Of a DNA stretch of 64,000 nt, positions 17,407-24,640 are shown in pieces. The position numbers and the translations under genes were made by a program. Each line of letters opens with the position of its first letter. Within the stretch, counting starts at the first letter, position 1. A model generated the notes under the pieces. That model saw nothing but the letters and a program-made list of their open reading frames with translations. It was not told the origin of the DNA and ran no database searches. Source of the DNA: Seohaeicola sp024304985 (GTDB lineage: Bacteria > Pseudomonadota > Alphaproteobacteria > Rhodobacterales > Rhodobacteraceae); the NCBI RefSeq assembly GCF_028802875.1, contig NZ_JARAMP010000019.1:19871-83870 (forward strand). The letters run 5' to 3'.

Positions 17407-18204
17407 ATGTATGACGCGCCAACACCGGAGACGAGATTGACCCAGAATACCACCAAGATCACCGCACGCGGCGTGCAGGTCTACTACGGCGACAAGCAGG
17501 CGCTGAAAGATGTGAATGTCGACATCCTCGACAATACCGTGACTGCCTTCATCGGGCCTTCGGGTTGCGGCAAATCCACCTTCCTGCGGTGTTTCAACCG
17601 GATGAACGACACCGTAGCCAGCGCGCGCGTTCAGGGCGAGATCCTGTTGGACGGCGAGAATATCTATGACAAGCGCGTCGATCCGGTGCAGTTGCGTGCC
17701 AAGGTGGGCATGGTGTTCCAGAAGCCGAACCCGTTCCCCAAGTCGATCTATGACAATGTATCCTACGGCCCCAAGATCCACGGGCTGACACGCTCCAAAA
17801 CGGAACTGGATCAGGTCGTCGAAGAAAGCTTGCGAAAAGCCGCATTGTGGAACGAGGTCAAGGATCGTCTGAACGAGGCGGGCACCGGCCTGTCGGGTGG
17901 TCAGCAACAGCGACTTTGTATCGCGCGGGCTATCGCCACCTCGCCCGAGGTGCTGCTGATGGACGAGCCCTGCTCGGCTCTCGATCCCATCGCCACCGCG
18001 CAAGTCGAAGAACTGATCGACGAACTGCGGGCCAGCTTCTCGGTCGTGATTGTCACCCACTCGATGCAGCAGGCTGCCCGGGTCAGCCAGAAGACAGCCT
18101 TTTTCCATCTGGGCAGTCTGGTGGAATATGGCGACACCAGCACAATTTTCACCAACCCGTCCGATCCGCGCACCGAAAGCTATATCACCGGCCGTATCGG
18201 CTGA
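17407..18204 (+). CDS. pstB: Phosphate ABC transporter ATP-binding protein
   Basis: 265 residues from ATG 17407; the frame also opens at 17377 inside pstA, but GGACAG before 17407 fits better. It has Walker A GPSGCGKST, the PstB-specific FLRCFNRMND just after it, signature LSGGQQQR, Walker B VLLMDEPCSALDP and the switch H in VIVTHSMQQA. It drives phosphate import on the cytosolic face and, with PhoU, signals phosphate status. The gap to pstA is 23 bp. Confidence 0.95.
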   Translation: MYDAPTPETRLTQNTTKITARGVQVYYGDKQALKDVNVDILDNTVTAFIGPSGCGKSTFLRCFNRMNDTVASARVQGEILLDGENIYDKRVDPVQLRAKVGMVFQKPNPFPKSIYDNVSYGPKIHGLTRSKTELDQVVEESLRKAALWNEVKDRLNEAGTGLSGGQQQRLCIARAIATSPEVLLMDEPCSALDPIATAQVEELIDELRASFSVVIVTHSMQQAARVSQKTAFFHLGSLVEYGDTSTIFTNPSDPRTESYITGRIG

Positions 18205-18257
18205 TCCCGAGATCACGCCCTGCGAGGGGCGATCCAGAGAACAGGAAGACTGATCCC

Positions 18258-18980
18258 ATGTCCGACAGCACGCAACATATCGCCTCGGCCTTTGACCGCG
18301 ACCTGGAAGGTATTCAGGGCCAGATCATCAAGATGGGCGGGCTGGTCGAGGCCGCGATCCTTGATGCCGCCCAATCGCTGGCTGATCGGGACGAGGAACT
18401 GGCCGAGAAGGTCCGCGCTGGCGACCGCGCCATTGATGAGCTGGAAGAGTTGATCAACGAAACCGCCGCCCGCGTGATTGCCTTGCGTGCGCCAACTGCG
18501 ATAGACCTGCGCGTTGTGTTGTCGGTGATGAAGATCAGCGCCAACCTTGAACGCATCGGGGACTATGCGAAAAATATGGCCAAACGCACCTCGGTTCTGG
18601 TGCAGATGAGCCCGATCAACGGCAGTCACGCCGCCCTGCGCCGCATGGCCCGCGAGGTGCAGATGATGCTCAAGGACGCGCTGGACGCCTATATCCACCG
18701 CGATGCCGAGCTGGCACTTGACGTGATTCAGCGCGACCGCGACGTGGACCAGATGTATAACGCCCTGTTCCGCGAGTTCCTGACCTTCATGATGGAAGAC
18801 CCGCGCAATATCACGGCCTGCATGCATCTGCATTTCATCGCCAAGAACACCGAACGCATGGGGGACCATGTCACCTCGATTGCCGAGCAGGTCGTCTATC
18901 TGGTCACCGGCGACATGCCCGAGGATCAGAGACCCAAGGGGGACAATGTGTCCTTCACCATGCCGGATGTGAAAGGCTGA
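18258..18980 (+). CDS. phoU: Phosphate signalling protein PhoU
   Basis: 240 residues from ATG 18258. Two PhoU helical-bundle repeats are visible, each with the metal-binding E/D-x3-D pattern: LRVVLSVMKISANLERIGDYAKN near 88-110, and CMHLHFIAKNTERMGDHVTS near 193-212. PhoU connects the Pst transporter with the PhoR-PhoB phosphorelay and represses the regulon when phosphate is plentiful. It lies 53 bp after pstB and 4 bp before phoB. Confidence 0.95.
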   Translation: MSDSTQHIASAFDRDLEGIQGQIIKMGGLVEAAILDAAQSLADRDEELAEKVRAGDRAIDELEELINETAARVIALRAPTAIDLRVVLSVMKISANLERIGDYAKNMAKRTSVLVQMSPINGSHAALRRMAREVQMMLKDALDAYIHRDAELALDVIQRDRDVDQMYNALFREFLTFMMEDPRNITACMHLHFIAKNTERMGDHVTSIAEQVVYLVTGDMPEDQRPKGDNVSFTMPDVKG

Positions 18981-18984
18981 AACG

Positions 18985-19674
18985 ATGGCCGCCGATCAAC
19001 CCACCGTCCTGATCGTCGAAGACGAGCCTGCGCAACGCGAGGTTCTGGCCTATAATCTTGAGGCGGAAGGTTTCCGGGTCAGCCGTGCCGAAAACGGAGA
19101 GGAAGCCTTGCTGCTGATCGCCGAGGAAGCGCCCGATCTGATCGTTCTGGACTGGATGCTGCCCAATGTCTCGGGGATCGAGGTGTGCCGCCAGTTGAAG
19201 ATGCGGGCCGATACGCGCGGCGTGCCGGTCATCATGTTGTCGGCGCGGTCCGAAGAGGTGGACAAGGTTCGCGGACTGGAGACCGGTGCCGATGACTATG
19301 TCATCAAGCCCTATTCCGTTGTCGAACTGATGGCGCGGGTGCGTGCCCAGTTGCGCCGGACCCGTCCTTCAACGGTGGGTGGGCGGCTTGAATATGAAGA
19401 CATCGTGCTGGACAGCGAAACCCACCGGGTCACACGGTCAGACAAACCTCTGAAACTGGGGCCGACCGAGTTTCGCCTGTTGTCCACATTCATGGAGAAA
19501 CCAGGCAGGGTCTGGAGCCGCGAGCAGCTTCTGGACCGCGTCTGGGGACGAGACATCTATGTCGATACGCGCACGGTTGATGTCCACATCGGACGGTTGC
19601 GCAAGGCCCTGACCATCCACGGCGGCACTGACCCGCTGCGCACCGTGCGCGGTGCAGGATATGCGCTGGGCTGA
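18985..19674 (+). CDS. phoB: Phosphate regulon response regulator PhoB
   Basis: 229 residues. The receiver domain has DEP near the N-terminus, the phospho-acceptor Asp in LIVLDWMLPN near 53, and K in VIKPYS. An OmpR/PhoB winged helix follows with SREQLLDRVWGRDIYVDTRTVD and RTVRGAGYAL. It should bind the Pho box at 13325-13357 and activate its own operon. No phoR kinase gene is present in the window. Confidence 0.93.
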   Translation: MAADQPTVLIVEDEPAQREVLAYNLEAEGFRVSRAENGEEALLLIAEEAPDLIVLDWMLPNVSGIEVCRQLKMRADTRGVPVIMLSARSEEVDKVRGLETGADDYVIKPYSVVELMARVRAQLRRTRPSTVGGRLEYEDIVLDSETHRVTRSDKPLKLGPTEFRLLSTFMEKPGRVWSREQLLDRVWGRDIYVDTRTVDVHIGRLRKALTIHGGTDPLRTVRGAGYALG

Positions 19675-19685
19675 CGGCGTCCTTG

Positions 19686-20447
19686 TCAGTTCGGCCAGAA
19701 AACCCGGTAGGACATCCAGAGCGCCATGACGATCATCATGATATTCTCGGTCAGCGAGACAAAGCCCAGCGGGACATTGCTTGAACCACCGACGCAGGCG
19801 CATTTCAGGGATCGTTTGTCGATGTAGACGGCCTTGAATACAGATACTGCACCGACCGTCCCGATGAACAACGCCACGGGTGCGGCAATCCAGATCAAAG
19901 CCCCTGCAATCATCAGGATACCGGCCAGCGCTTCTCCGAAGGGGTAGAGATAGGCATAACGCACCCAGCGGCGCGCCAGCAGGTCATAGTTCAGATACAT
20001 GGTTGAGAACGCTTCGACATCTTGCAGTTTCTGAATGGCGAGGATGCACATGCTGATGGAAATGAACCACTCGACCGCGCGCATGTTGAAAACCGTGCCG
20101 AAAACAAACCAAGTAACTGCCAAGGCCATCAACGCGGCGACCAGAAAAATCGCAATGACCGGCTCATAGGACGTGTCTTCGTCGGTCTTGACCGCTTTCC
20201 CGAAATATGCGCGCAGAGCGTCGTGGCCACCGATCCGGTCCGTGCCAATGAAGGTTTGCGGTGTTGTCTCGACATCATGCTTCTGCTTGAAAGCCTCGGT
20301 CTGCTCTCGCGTCTCAAGGTGATGATCCTCGACCGTGAAACCGTGCCGTTCAAGCAGATCCTTGGACTTGAGACCGAAGGGGCACACATGATCAGGCATC
20401 ACCATGCGGTAGAGTATGGCTGTTCGGTCGGAGTTCTGAGCGTTCAT
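19686..20447 (-). CDS. Glutaredoxin-MauE fusion membrane protein
   Basis: 253 residues. Residues 1-85 are a glutaredoxin-like domain with CPFG in place of CPYC (a single active-site Cys) and a TPQTFIG cis-Pro loop. Residues 95-253 carry four membrane helices of the MauE/DoxX type, with a CAC pair near 217-219 before VPLGFVSLTEN. MauE-type proteins deliver reducing or oxidising equivalents for disulphide formation in the periplasm. The fusion suggests electrons pass from a cytosolic glutathione-like domain to membrane cysteines. The gene is convergent with phoB and 30 bp downstream of the DUF305 gene. Confidence 0.75.
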   Translation of the reverse strand: MNAQNSDRTAILYRMVMPDHVCPFGLKSKDLLERHGFTVEDHHLETREQTEAFKQKHDVETTPQTFIGTDRIGGHDALRAYFGKAVKTDEDTSYEPVIAIFLVAALMALAVTWFVFGTVFNMRAVEWFISISMCILAIQKLQDVEAFSTMYLNYDLLARRWVRYAYLYPFGEALAGILMIAGALIWIAAPVALFIGTVGAVSVFKAVYIDKRSLKCACVGGSSNVPLGFVSLTENIMMIVMALWMSYRVFWPN

Positions 20448-20477
20448 TCGTCTTCCTTTCGGGACAGCTTTTGCAGG

Positions 20478-21338
20478 TTATCCCGGCTTGCAGGCAAAGA
20501 AGCCGCGGTAGCCAACGCGCAAACCCTCGGCGAGGGTGAACACCAAATCGGCATTCTGGCGCCAGTCCGCCTCCTCGCCCAAAGGCTGAACTGCGACTGA
20601 AATACCATCGGAAGCAAACGCGGCCGCACCCGCCTGCGGATCATCTCCGGGGTCCAGACCGATAAGGACACCGTTCAGCTTGATGGCGGCCGGGCCAGCC
20701 TTGTCGCCCCACAGGATCGGATCGGATTCGGGACTGCGATTGAATGTGCAGGATGCGCGGCTTGAAAGCACCTGTTGCGCCTCAGCCTCCGAAATCGGTG
20801 CAAGATCAAGTTGGCTGATCAAAGTATTTGACAATGCGTCGGACAGGCTGCCGGGTTTGGCTTCCGGGTCCTCATAGACACTGTCGGTCACTTCACCAGT
20901 CACGGTTTGTCCGATGAGATAGCGCATTTCGGCGATCTCTCGGCGCTGCGCCTCAATGATTTCGTCGGCCATCTTGCGCACACGCGCATCCGTGATTCCT
21001 GCCCGTTCCGATGTCATGACCGCAATGGAGTGATGCGGAATCATGGCCCGCATATAACTTGCCCCCGAGACCGTGACCTGACTCCGCACAAGCCAGAGAG
21101 TCGCGCCGAACAGGATGATCGCCGCCGCGAAGATCGCGATGTTCAGACCTTTGTTTTCGTACATGCCCAGCATAAAGGCCAGCATGATGACAGCCATGAC
21201 TGCCCCCATCATGATCGCCATGTATGTTCTCGTCTCCGAGAAGAAGACGTGCTCCCACGCGTAGGTGTTCAGATACATCAGCACGAACATCACGACAGTG
21301 GACGTGAAGATCATCAAACCGAAGCGGGCATAGGACAT
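20478..21338 (-). CDS. DUF305 domain membrane protein
   Basis: 286 residues. Three hydrophobic helices lie in residues 5-108. A DUF305 (ferritin-like helical) segment follows with YMRAMIPHHSIAVM, then IIEAQRREIAEMRYLI. The last roughly 100 residues are soluble and end with a Cys. DUF305 proteins are often found next to copper-resistance and redox genes. The pair with the glutaredoxin-MauE gene hints at a periplasmic metal or thiol-redox function, but this is inference. Start at ATG 21338. Confidence 0.7.
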   Translation of the reverse strand: MSYARFGLMIFTSTVVMFVLMYLNTYAWEHVFFSETRTYMAIMMGAVMAVIMLAFMLGMYENKGLNIAIFAAAIILFGATLWLVRSQVTVSGASYMRAMIPHHSIAVMTSERAGITDARVRKMADEIIEAQRREIAEMRYLIGQTVTGEVTDSVYEDPEAKPGSLSDALSNTLISQLDLAPISEAEAQQVLSSRASCTFNRSPESDPILWGDKAGPAAIKLNGVLIGLDPGDDPQAGAAAFASDGISVAVQPLGEEADWRQNADLVFTLAEGLRVGYRGFFACKPG

Positions 21339-21468
21339 GTCATCGTCCCTCCTTCGAGGCTATTCCAACACAGGACAAACGCCCTCCGCCGCCATGGGTT
21401 CCAAAGAGCCTGGACTATCGGTTGAATTCACATAAGCCCGGGGTCCATGCAGCACCCCAGGAAAAACA

Positions 21469-21498
21469 AAAGGCTCGGGCGTTTCTGCCCAAGCCTTT
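21469..21498 (-). terminator. Intrinsic terminator on minus strand, original tRNA-Lys terminator
   Basis: On the minus strand AAAGGCTtGGGC pairs with GCCCgAGCCTTT around a six-base loop and is followed by TTTTGTTTTT. It sits immediately outside attL. Before insertion it would have lain about 15 bp downstream of the tRNA-Lys 3' end, so the integrated element has separated tRNA and terminator by 9.8 kb. Confidence 0.8.
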
Positions 21499-21503
21499 GA
21501 ATT

Positions 21504-21521
21504 TAGTGGTGAGCCGTGCAG
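21504..21521. other. attL, 18-bp direct repeat
   Basis: TAGTGGTGAGCCGTGCAG here is identical to 31265-31282, which covers the last 15 bases of tRNA-Lys (with CCA) and 3 bases beyond. Flanking bases differ on both sides, so the identity block is exactly 18 bp, a normal core for tRNA-targeting integrases. Confidence 0.9.
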
Positions 21522-21636
21522 AACAGAAAGAAGCGATATAGAACAATCGCTTGCGGTGCCGAACCCCGAAAAATGCGCCTTTGAAAACAAAGACGATTTT
21601 GCGGGTTTGGCGAACCGTTTGAAGCCTGATCAGGCA

Positions 21637-22116
21637 ATGAAAAACCCCGCGTCCGAGGCAACGGATCGCGGGGCTGGTGAGGATGTGAAACGGGTTCAGT
21701 CTCACAGTGAAAATAGCCCGATCATCGCAACCGAATCAACGCAAATCTTTTTGAGCCGCAACCATGAGCGCGCCGCGCGGGTGATCGGCTATGCCCTGAC
21801 CCTCGACACTTCGAACGGCTGGACGGCAGTCGGGGCGATCCTTGCTGCGCGCCTGACACGACAAGAGCGGGGATCGCTGGCCTATGCCGCCTTGTGGTCG
21901 ATGGACGCGGCAGATGCCGAGCTGGTGGCGCGGGTGGCCCTGCGCAACGCGGGGATGCCAGGTGCGCCCTTTCTCGGGATCATGGATGAGGCGGAGTCTT
22001 GGGCCGATCTGGCAACCGTCCAGGAGCGCAAAGCATACGCCCTTGCCTGCTACACCCGACTGTCAGAGCGCGATCGCGCCGCCTTTCTGGCGCATGTGCA
22101 GGGGGTGGCGGCATGA
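21637..22116 (+). CDS. Hypothetical protein of the integrative element
   Basis: 159 residues if the ATG at 21637 is used; a GTG at 21556 opens the same frame 27 codons earlier. I do not recognise a family. The region from SRNHERAARVIGYAL onward is helical and Ala-rich with regular AALWSMDAADAELVARVAL heptads. Both start candidates lack a convincing ribosome site, and the first codons coincide with a minus-strand terminator hairpin, so translation may begin further in. The 3' end overlaps a 31-codon gene by ATGA. It heads the RepA operon, so a replication accessory role is possible. Confidence 0.5.
   Translation: MKNPASEATDRGAGEDVKRVQSHSENSPIIATESTQIFLSRNHERAARVIGYALTLDTSNGWTAVGAILAARLTRQERGSLAYAALWSMDAADAELVARVALRNAGMPGAPFLGIMDEAESWADLATVQERKAYALACYTRLSERDRAAFLAHVQGVAA
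21640..21676 (-). terminator. Minus-strand intrinsic terminator just inside attL
   Basis: Minus strand CCCCGCG pairs with CGCGGGG, with an inner CCG/CGG, followed directly by TTTTT. It would stop leftward transcripts of the element before they reach the host DUF305 gene pair. It overlaps the proposed start of the first element gene, which makes that start less certain. Confidence 0.7.
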
Positions 22117-22208
22117 GCTGGCACATTACCCGCCTGCAGCGGCGCTATGGCCTGACAGAGGCACAGGCGCGTCTGATCGTGGCCCTGCTGACAGAGAGGG
22201 CCGCATGA
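22113..22208 (+). CDS. 31-residue small protein, translationally coupled
   Basis: The frame starts ATG 22113 inside the stop of the previous gene (ATGA) and ends in TGA 22206-22208, which overlaps the ATG of the next gene. The peptide begins MSWHITRLQRRYGLTEAQAR and reads as helix-turn-helix-like: basic first helix, then a GLTEAQA turn and a second helix. The double 4-bp overlaps make a real gene more likely than chance. Function unknown; a small DNA-binding or accessory replication protein is a guess. Confidence 0.6.
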   Translation: MSWHITRLQRRYGLTEAQARLIVALLTERAA

Positions 22209-22534
22209 TGAAGCACGATCGACATATGACCGATCTGGCATCGGTGCGACGCCGAGCACGGGGGCGTGTGGGGGCCGCGCGCAAGGCGGAAAGCCTGATC
22301 CGGCAGGACGCCGCCCAAAAGCTGGCCTTGGCGATCTATGCGGCGCACCCGGAAGATGCGCGGCAGATACTGGCCGCCGCCCTGGACGATCTCACTCGAC
22401 ATGACGGCTGCAGCCATGAGCGAGGCAAGCTGGCCGAAGATGCCCGCTTCTGGACGGGCCGCGCGGGCTTCTGGCGCGCCATGCCTGCGCTGCGCGGTCT
22501 GATCCTGCAGATGACGGGGGCGGGCCATGAGTGA
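22205..22534 (+). CDS. Hypothetical protein upstream of RepA-like gene
   Basis: 109 residues from ATG 22205 (ATG 22208 is the next codon). It is coupled by 4 bp to the 31-residue gene and by 8 bp to the RepA-like gene. The protein is Arg/Ala-rich with a basic start (SVRRRARGRVGAARKAE) and an AIYAAHPEDARQIL helix. No family recognised. Its operon position suggests it works with the ATPase, perhaps as an origin- or partner-binding protein. Confidence 0.6.
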   Translation: MMKHDRHMTDLASVRRRARGRVGAARKAESLIRQDAAQKLALAIYAAHPEDARQILAAALDDLTRHDGCSHERGKLAEDARFWTGRAGFWRAMPALRGLILQMTGAGHE

Positions 22535-23678
22535 AGAATTTGACGAGGTGCGCCGCTTGCTTGGCACGGGTGAGGCGATCGAGCCGGAAAACCAGAACGT
22601 CACGCCGCTGCGAAAGGATCGGGAAAAGCTCAAGCCGAAGGCTAAGGACCTTCTAGCCCGCGTGGTCTGGGCAGGTGATATCACGCCGCAGCTCGACCGG
22701 CCCTATCTGGTCAAAGGATGGTTGGACCGGGGCGCGGTTTCGGTGGTCTATGGGCCGTCCAACGTGGGCAAGTCGTTTCTGGTGCTGAACATCGCGCACC
22801 ATGTCGCCAAGGGTCTACCATGGGGCGGCAGGCGGGTCAGTGAGGGGCGGGTGCTCTACATCGGCGCGGAAGGCGGGGCCAGTCTCAACAACCGGATTGC
22901 CGCCCTGGACGATCCGAAATTCTTTCTTCTGTCGACCGCGATCACGTTGACGGGACAGGGAAGCCAAGCCGCACCTCTGGCCGAGGTGATGCAGCATCTG
23001 GGCGCGGTCGGGGGCGGCAACTTTGACCTGATCGTGATCGACACGCTGGCGCGGGTGATGGGTGGCCTCGATGAAAATCATACGCCGGACATTGCCGACC
23101 TGGTGCGCAACCTCGACCTGATCCGGCGCGCGACCGGGGCACATGTGATGCTGGTTCATCATACCGGCAAGGATACGACCAGGGGCGCGCGGGGCAGTTC
23201 ATCGCTGCGCGCTGCGATCGATACAGAGATCGAGCTGAAGCGGGATGACCTGGGGATCATCACCGCCGAGGTGACGAAACAGCGGGACGGGCCGACCGGC
23301 TACAAGTTCAACTATCAACTGCGCCAGGTGGATCTTGGAAGGGATCAGGACGGCGATCAGATCACGACATGTCTTGTCGAGCCAGTGGACAACGCAGATG
23401 CGGGCCGCGTGGTGGTGACGGAAGCGGCACAGGGTGCGCTGTCCGTTCTCGACAGGGTGCTGTCGGAGAAAGGCAAGGTGGTGCGCGCCGCCAGCCTGCC
23501 GGGGACGCCCTGCGTCCAGTTCGAAGAATGGCGCGAAGCCTGTATGGAAGTCGGTGCGGTGTCGTCGTCGGATGACCGCGAAACACGGGGCCGGACCTTC
23601 CGAAAGTGTCGTGATCAACTGATCGATGCCGGGCTTGTTCTGGTGCGTGATAACCTTGTTTTTAAGGTAGATCGATGA
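22527..23678 (+). CDS. RepA-like AAA family ATPase (helicase RepA type)
   Basis: 383 residues. It is a RecA-fold AAA_25/RepA ATPase: Walker A VVYGPSNVGKSFL near 73-85, Walker B FDLIVIDTLARVMGG near 163-177, then HVMLVHHTGKD and ARGSSSLRAAID (arginine region). The last roughly 90 residues form a separate basic winged-helix-like part (RTFRKCRDQLIDAGLVL). Such proteins are hexameric replicative helicases in plasmids, phages and satellites. An iteron-like array begins at its stop codon, so it probably drives replication of the excised element. Confidence 0.8.
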   Translation: MSEEFDEVRRLLGTGEAIEPENQNVTPLRKDREKLKPKAKDLLARVVWAGDITPQLDRPYLVKGWLDRGAVSVVYGPSNVGKSFLVLNIAHHVAKGLPWGGRRVSEGRVLYIGAEGGASLNNRIAALDDPKFFLLSTAITLTGQGSQAAPLAEVMQHLGAVGGGNFDLIVIDTLARVMGGLDENHTPDIADLVRNLDLIRRATGAHVMLVHHTGKDTTRGARGSSSLRAAIDTEIELKRDDLGIITAEVTKQRDGPTGYKFNYQLRQVDLGRDQDGDQITTCLVEPVDNADAGRVVVTEAAQGALSVLDRVLSEKGKVVRAASLPGTPCVQFEEWREACMEVGAVSSSDDRETRGRTFRKCRDQLIDAGLVLVRDNLVFKVDR

Positions 23679-23847
23679 CCGGCCCTGACATCTCGGGCCG
23701 GTCAGGGCCGGTCAGGGCCGGACGTCAGAAAACACCCGGCCCCAGACTTCCGGGCCGGGTCGGGCCGGTCAGGGCCGGAAAGGAGTAACACAATGTTTTT
23801 AATAGTTAAAACCGCTTCACCCTCTCGGGCCGGTCTTGGGCCGGTCC
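23677..23847. repeat. Iteron-like GGGCCGGTC array with 12-bp inverted repeat; candidate origin
   Basis: GGGCCGGTCA occurs at 23695, 23705 and 23762, with near copies at 23715, 23772, 23827 and 23838. Spacing is 10 or 11 bp within each cluster. GACCGGCCCTGA (23677-23688) and TCAGGGCCGGTC (23702-23713) form a perfect 12-bp inverted repeat. Helically phased repeats right after a RepA-like gene are what a replication origin looks like. A transcript attenuator is an alternative. Confidence 0.6.
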
Positions 23848-23981
23848 AAGGTTCACGGCGTTTTGTGGACCGGGCCGGGTGGGGGTATGGACACCCCCCT
23901 TTAGGGGGGGGTCCATCCCTCCCCACGGGACACGCCCAGCAAAAACCGCAGGGCCGGACAAACGATTGGAGGTCGAGATGA
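23793..23981 (+). CDS. Possible 62-residue small protein
   Basis: ATG 23793 has AAAGGAG at ideal spacing (23779-23785), which is the only strong argument for it. The peptide starts MFLIVKTASPSRAGLGPVQG and then becomes Gly/Pro/Arg-rich, as expected for translation through GC-rich repeats. It runs through the iteron-like array and a G/C palindrome and overlaps the next gene by 4 bp. It may be a leader whose translation couples to the next gene. Low confidence. Confidence 0.3.
   Translation: MFLIVKTASPSRAGLGPVQGSRRFVDRAGWGYGHPPLGGGPSLPTGHAQQKPQGRTNDWRSR
23889..23917. repeat. C/G-run palindrome
   Basis: ATGGACA and six C's, then TTTA, then a run of eight G's and TCCAT. The arms pair over about 13 bp with one mismatch. 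It lies 60 bp upstream of the gene at 23978, where such a structure could be an origin hairpin or block ribosome access. Confidence 0.5.
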
Positions 23982-24253
23982 CTGAGAAGAAGCACGGCGA
24001 GATGATGGAAGTGGTAAACGAGGCGACACGCAAGTTGGCAGTCGAGCTGGTGCTCGCTCATGGTGTTCCTCTGCAGATCGTCCTGGCTGCGATGCACGCG
24101 CACACAATGGCCGCGATTGCGGAAACCTACGGTGGGCCAATGGCGGCTCTGGCTGCGCGGCAAGCTGCAGAGCGGGTCGAACATCTGCCAAGCAGGGAAG
24201 CATATGAGCGGGCCTTCCCGCTGGCTACTGCAACGCCAGCGGGTCGAGCGTGA
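23978..24253 (+). CDS. Hypothetical protein of the integrative element
   Basis: 91 residues from ATG 23978 behind GGAGG at 9-bp spacing; the longer upstream frame runs through the palindrome and is not used. The product is helical and Ala-rich (EVVNEATRKLAVELVLAHG, LAAMHAHTMAAIAETYGG) with no recognised family. It overlaps the next small gene by one base. Lies between the RepA module and the TerS-like gene. Confidence 0.65.
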   Translation: MTEKKHGEMMEVVNEATRKLAVELVLAHGVPLQIVLAAMHAHTMAAIAETYGGPMAALAARQAAERVEHLPSREAYERAFPLATATPAGRA

Positions 24254-24447
24254 TGGAGTTCGGAGGAATGAAGGTGGACGATGCAACCAAGAAACTGTTG
24301 GATGAATGGTGCGCTAATGCGGACGCGGCACTGGCGGGCATGAGCGTGGAGGCCAAGCAAGTGTTGGCCGATCGTTTGGGCTGCTCGCTGGCGGAGCTGC
24401 ACGACAGCAGCATCGATCAGCTCCTGCAAGTCGGTGGAGATGGATAG
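24253..24447 (+). CDS. Hypothetical small protein
   Basis: 64 residues from ATG 24253; ATG 24268 is an alternative and lies directly after CGGAGGA, which is too close to be its ribosome site. The peptide contains VDDATKKLLDEWCANADAAL and LADRLGCSLAELHDSSIDQL, an acidic helical protein. Translational coupling with the upstream gene supports it. Function unknown. Confidence 0.55.
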   Translation: MEFGGMKVDDATKKLLDEWCANADAALAGMSVEAKQVLADRLGCSLAELHDSSIDQLLQVGGDG

Positions 24448-24640
24448 AAGGGGGCGCAGCATCGCGATAGCAGCGGACCGATGTGTTCACACTGCGAAAA
24501 GTTCGGCGAGAAATTCGCCGGGCCTCGGGTCCTTCCGACCCGAAAAACGTATGAGGGTAGCAAGGGCCCGATGTGTTTTCACCTCTTGACCACGAAAAAA
24601 GACTAGACATTTCAGACACTTGACGCAGGAAAGCTTGAAA

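Noticed and set aside
17248..18216. Minus-strand frame (322 codons) opposite pstB
   Set aside because: pstB has every ABC motif on the plus strand; the opposite frame is an artefact of codon bias.
23695..23847. Repeats considered as a CRISPR array
   Set aside because: Units are about 10 bp, contiguous and without spacers of constant length; no cas genes are near.
24516..24546. Hairpins GGCGA/TCGCC and CGGGTC/GACCCG before the TerS-like gene as terminators
   Set aside because: Neither stem is followed by a T-run on either strand; at most RNA structure.
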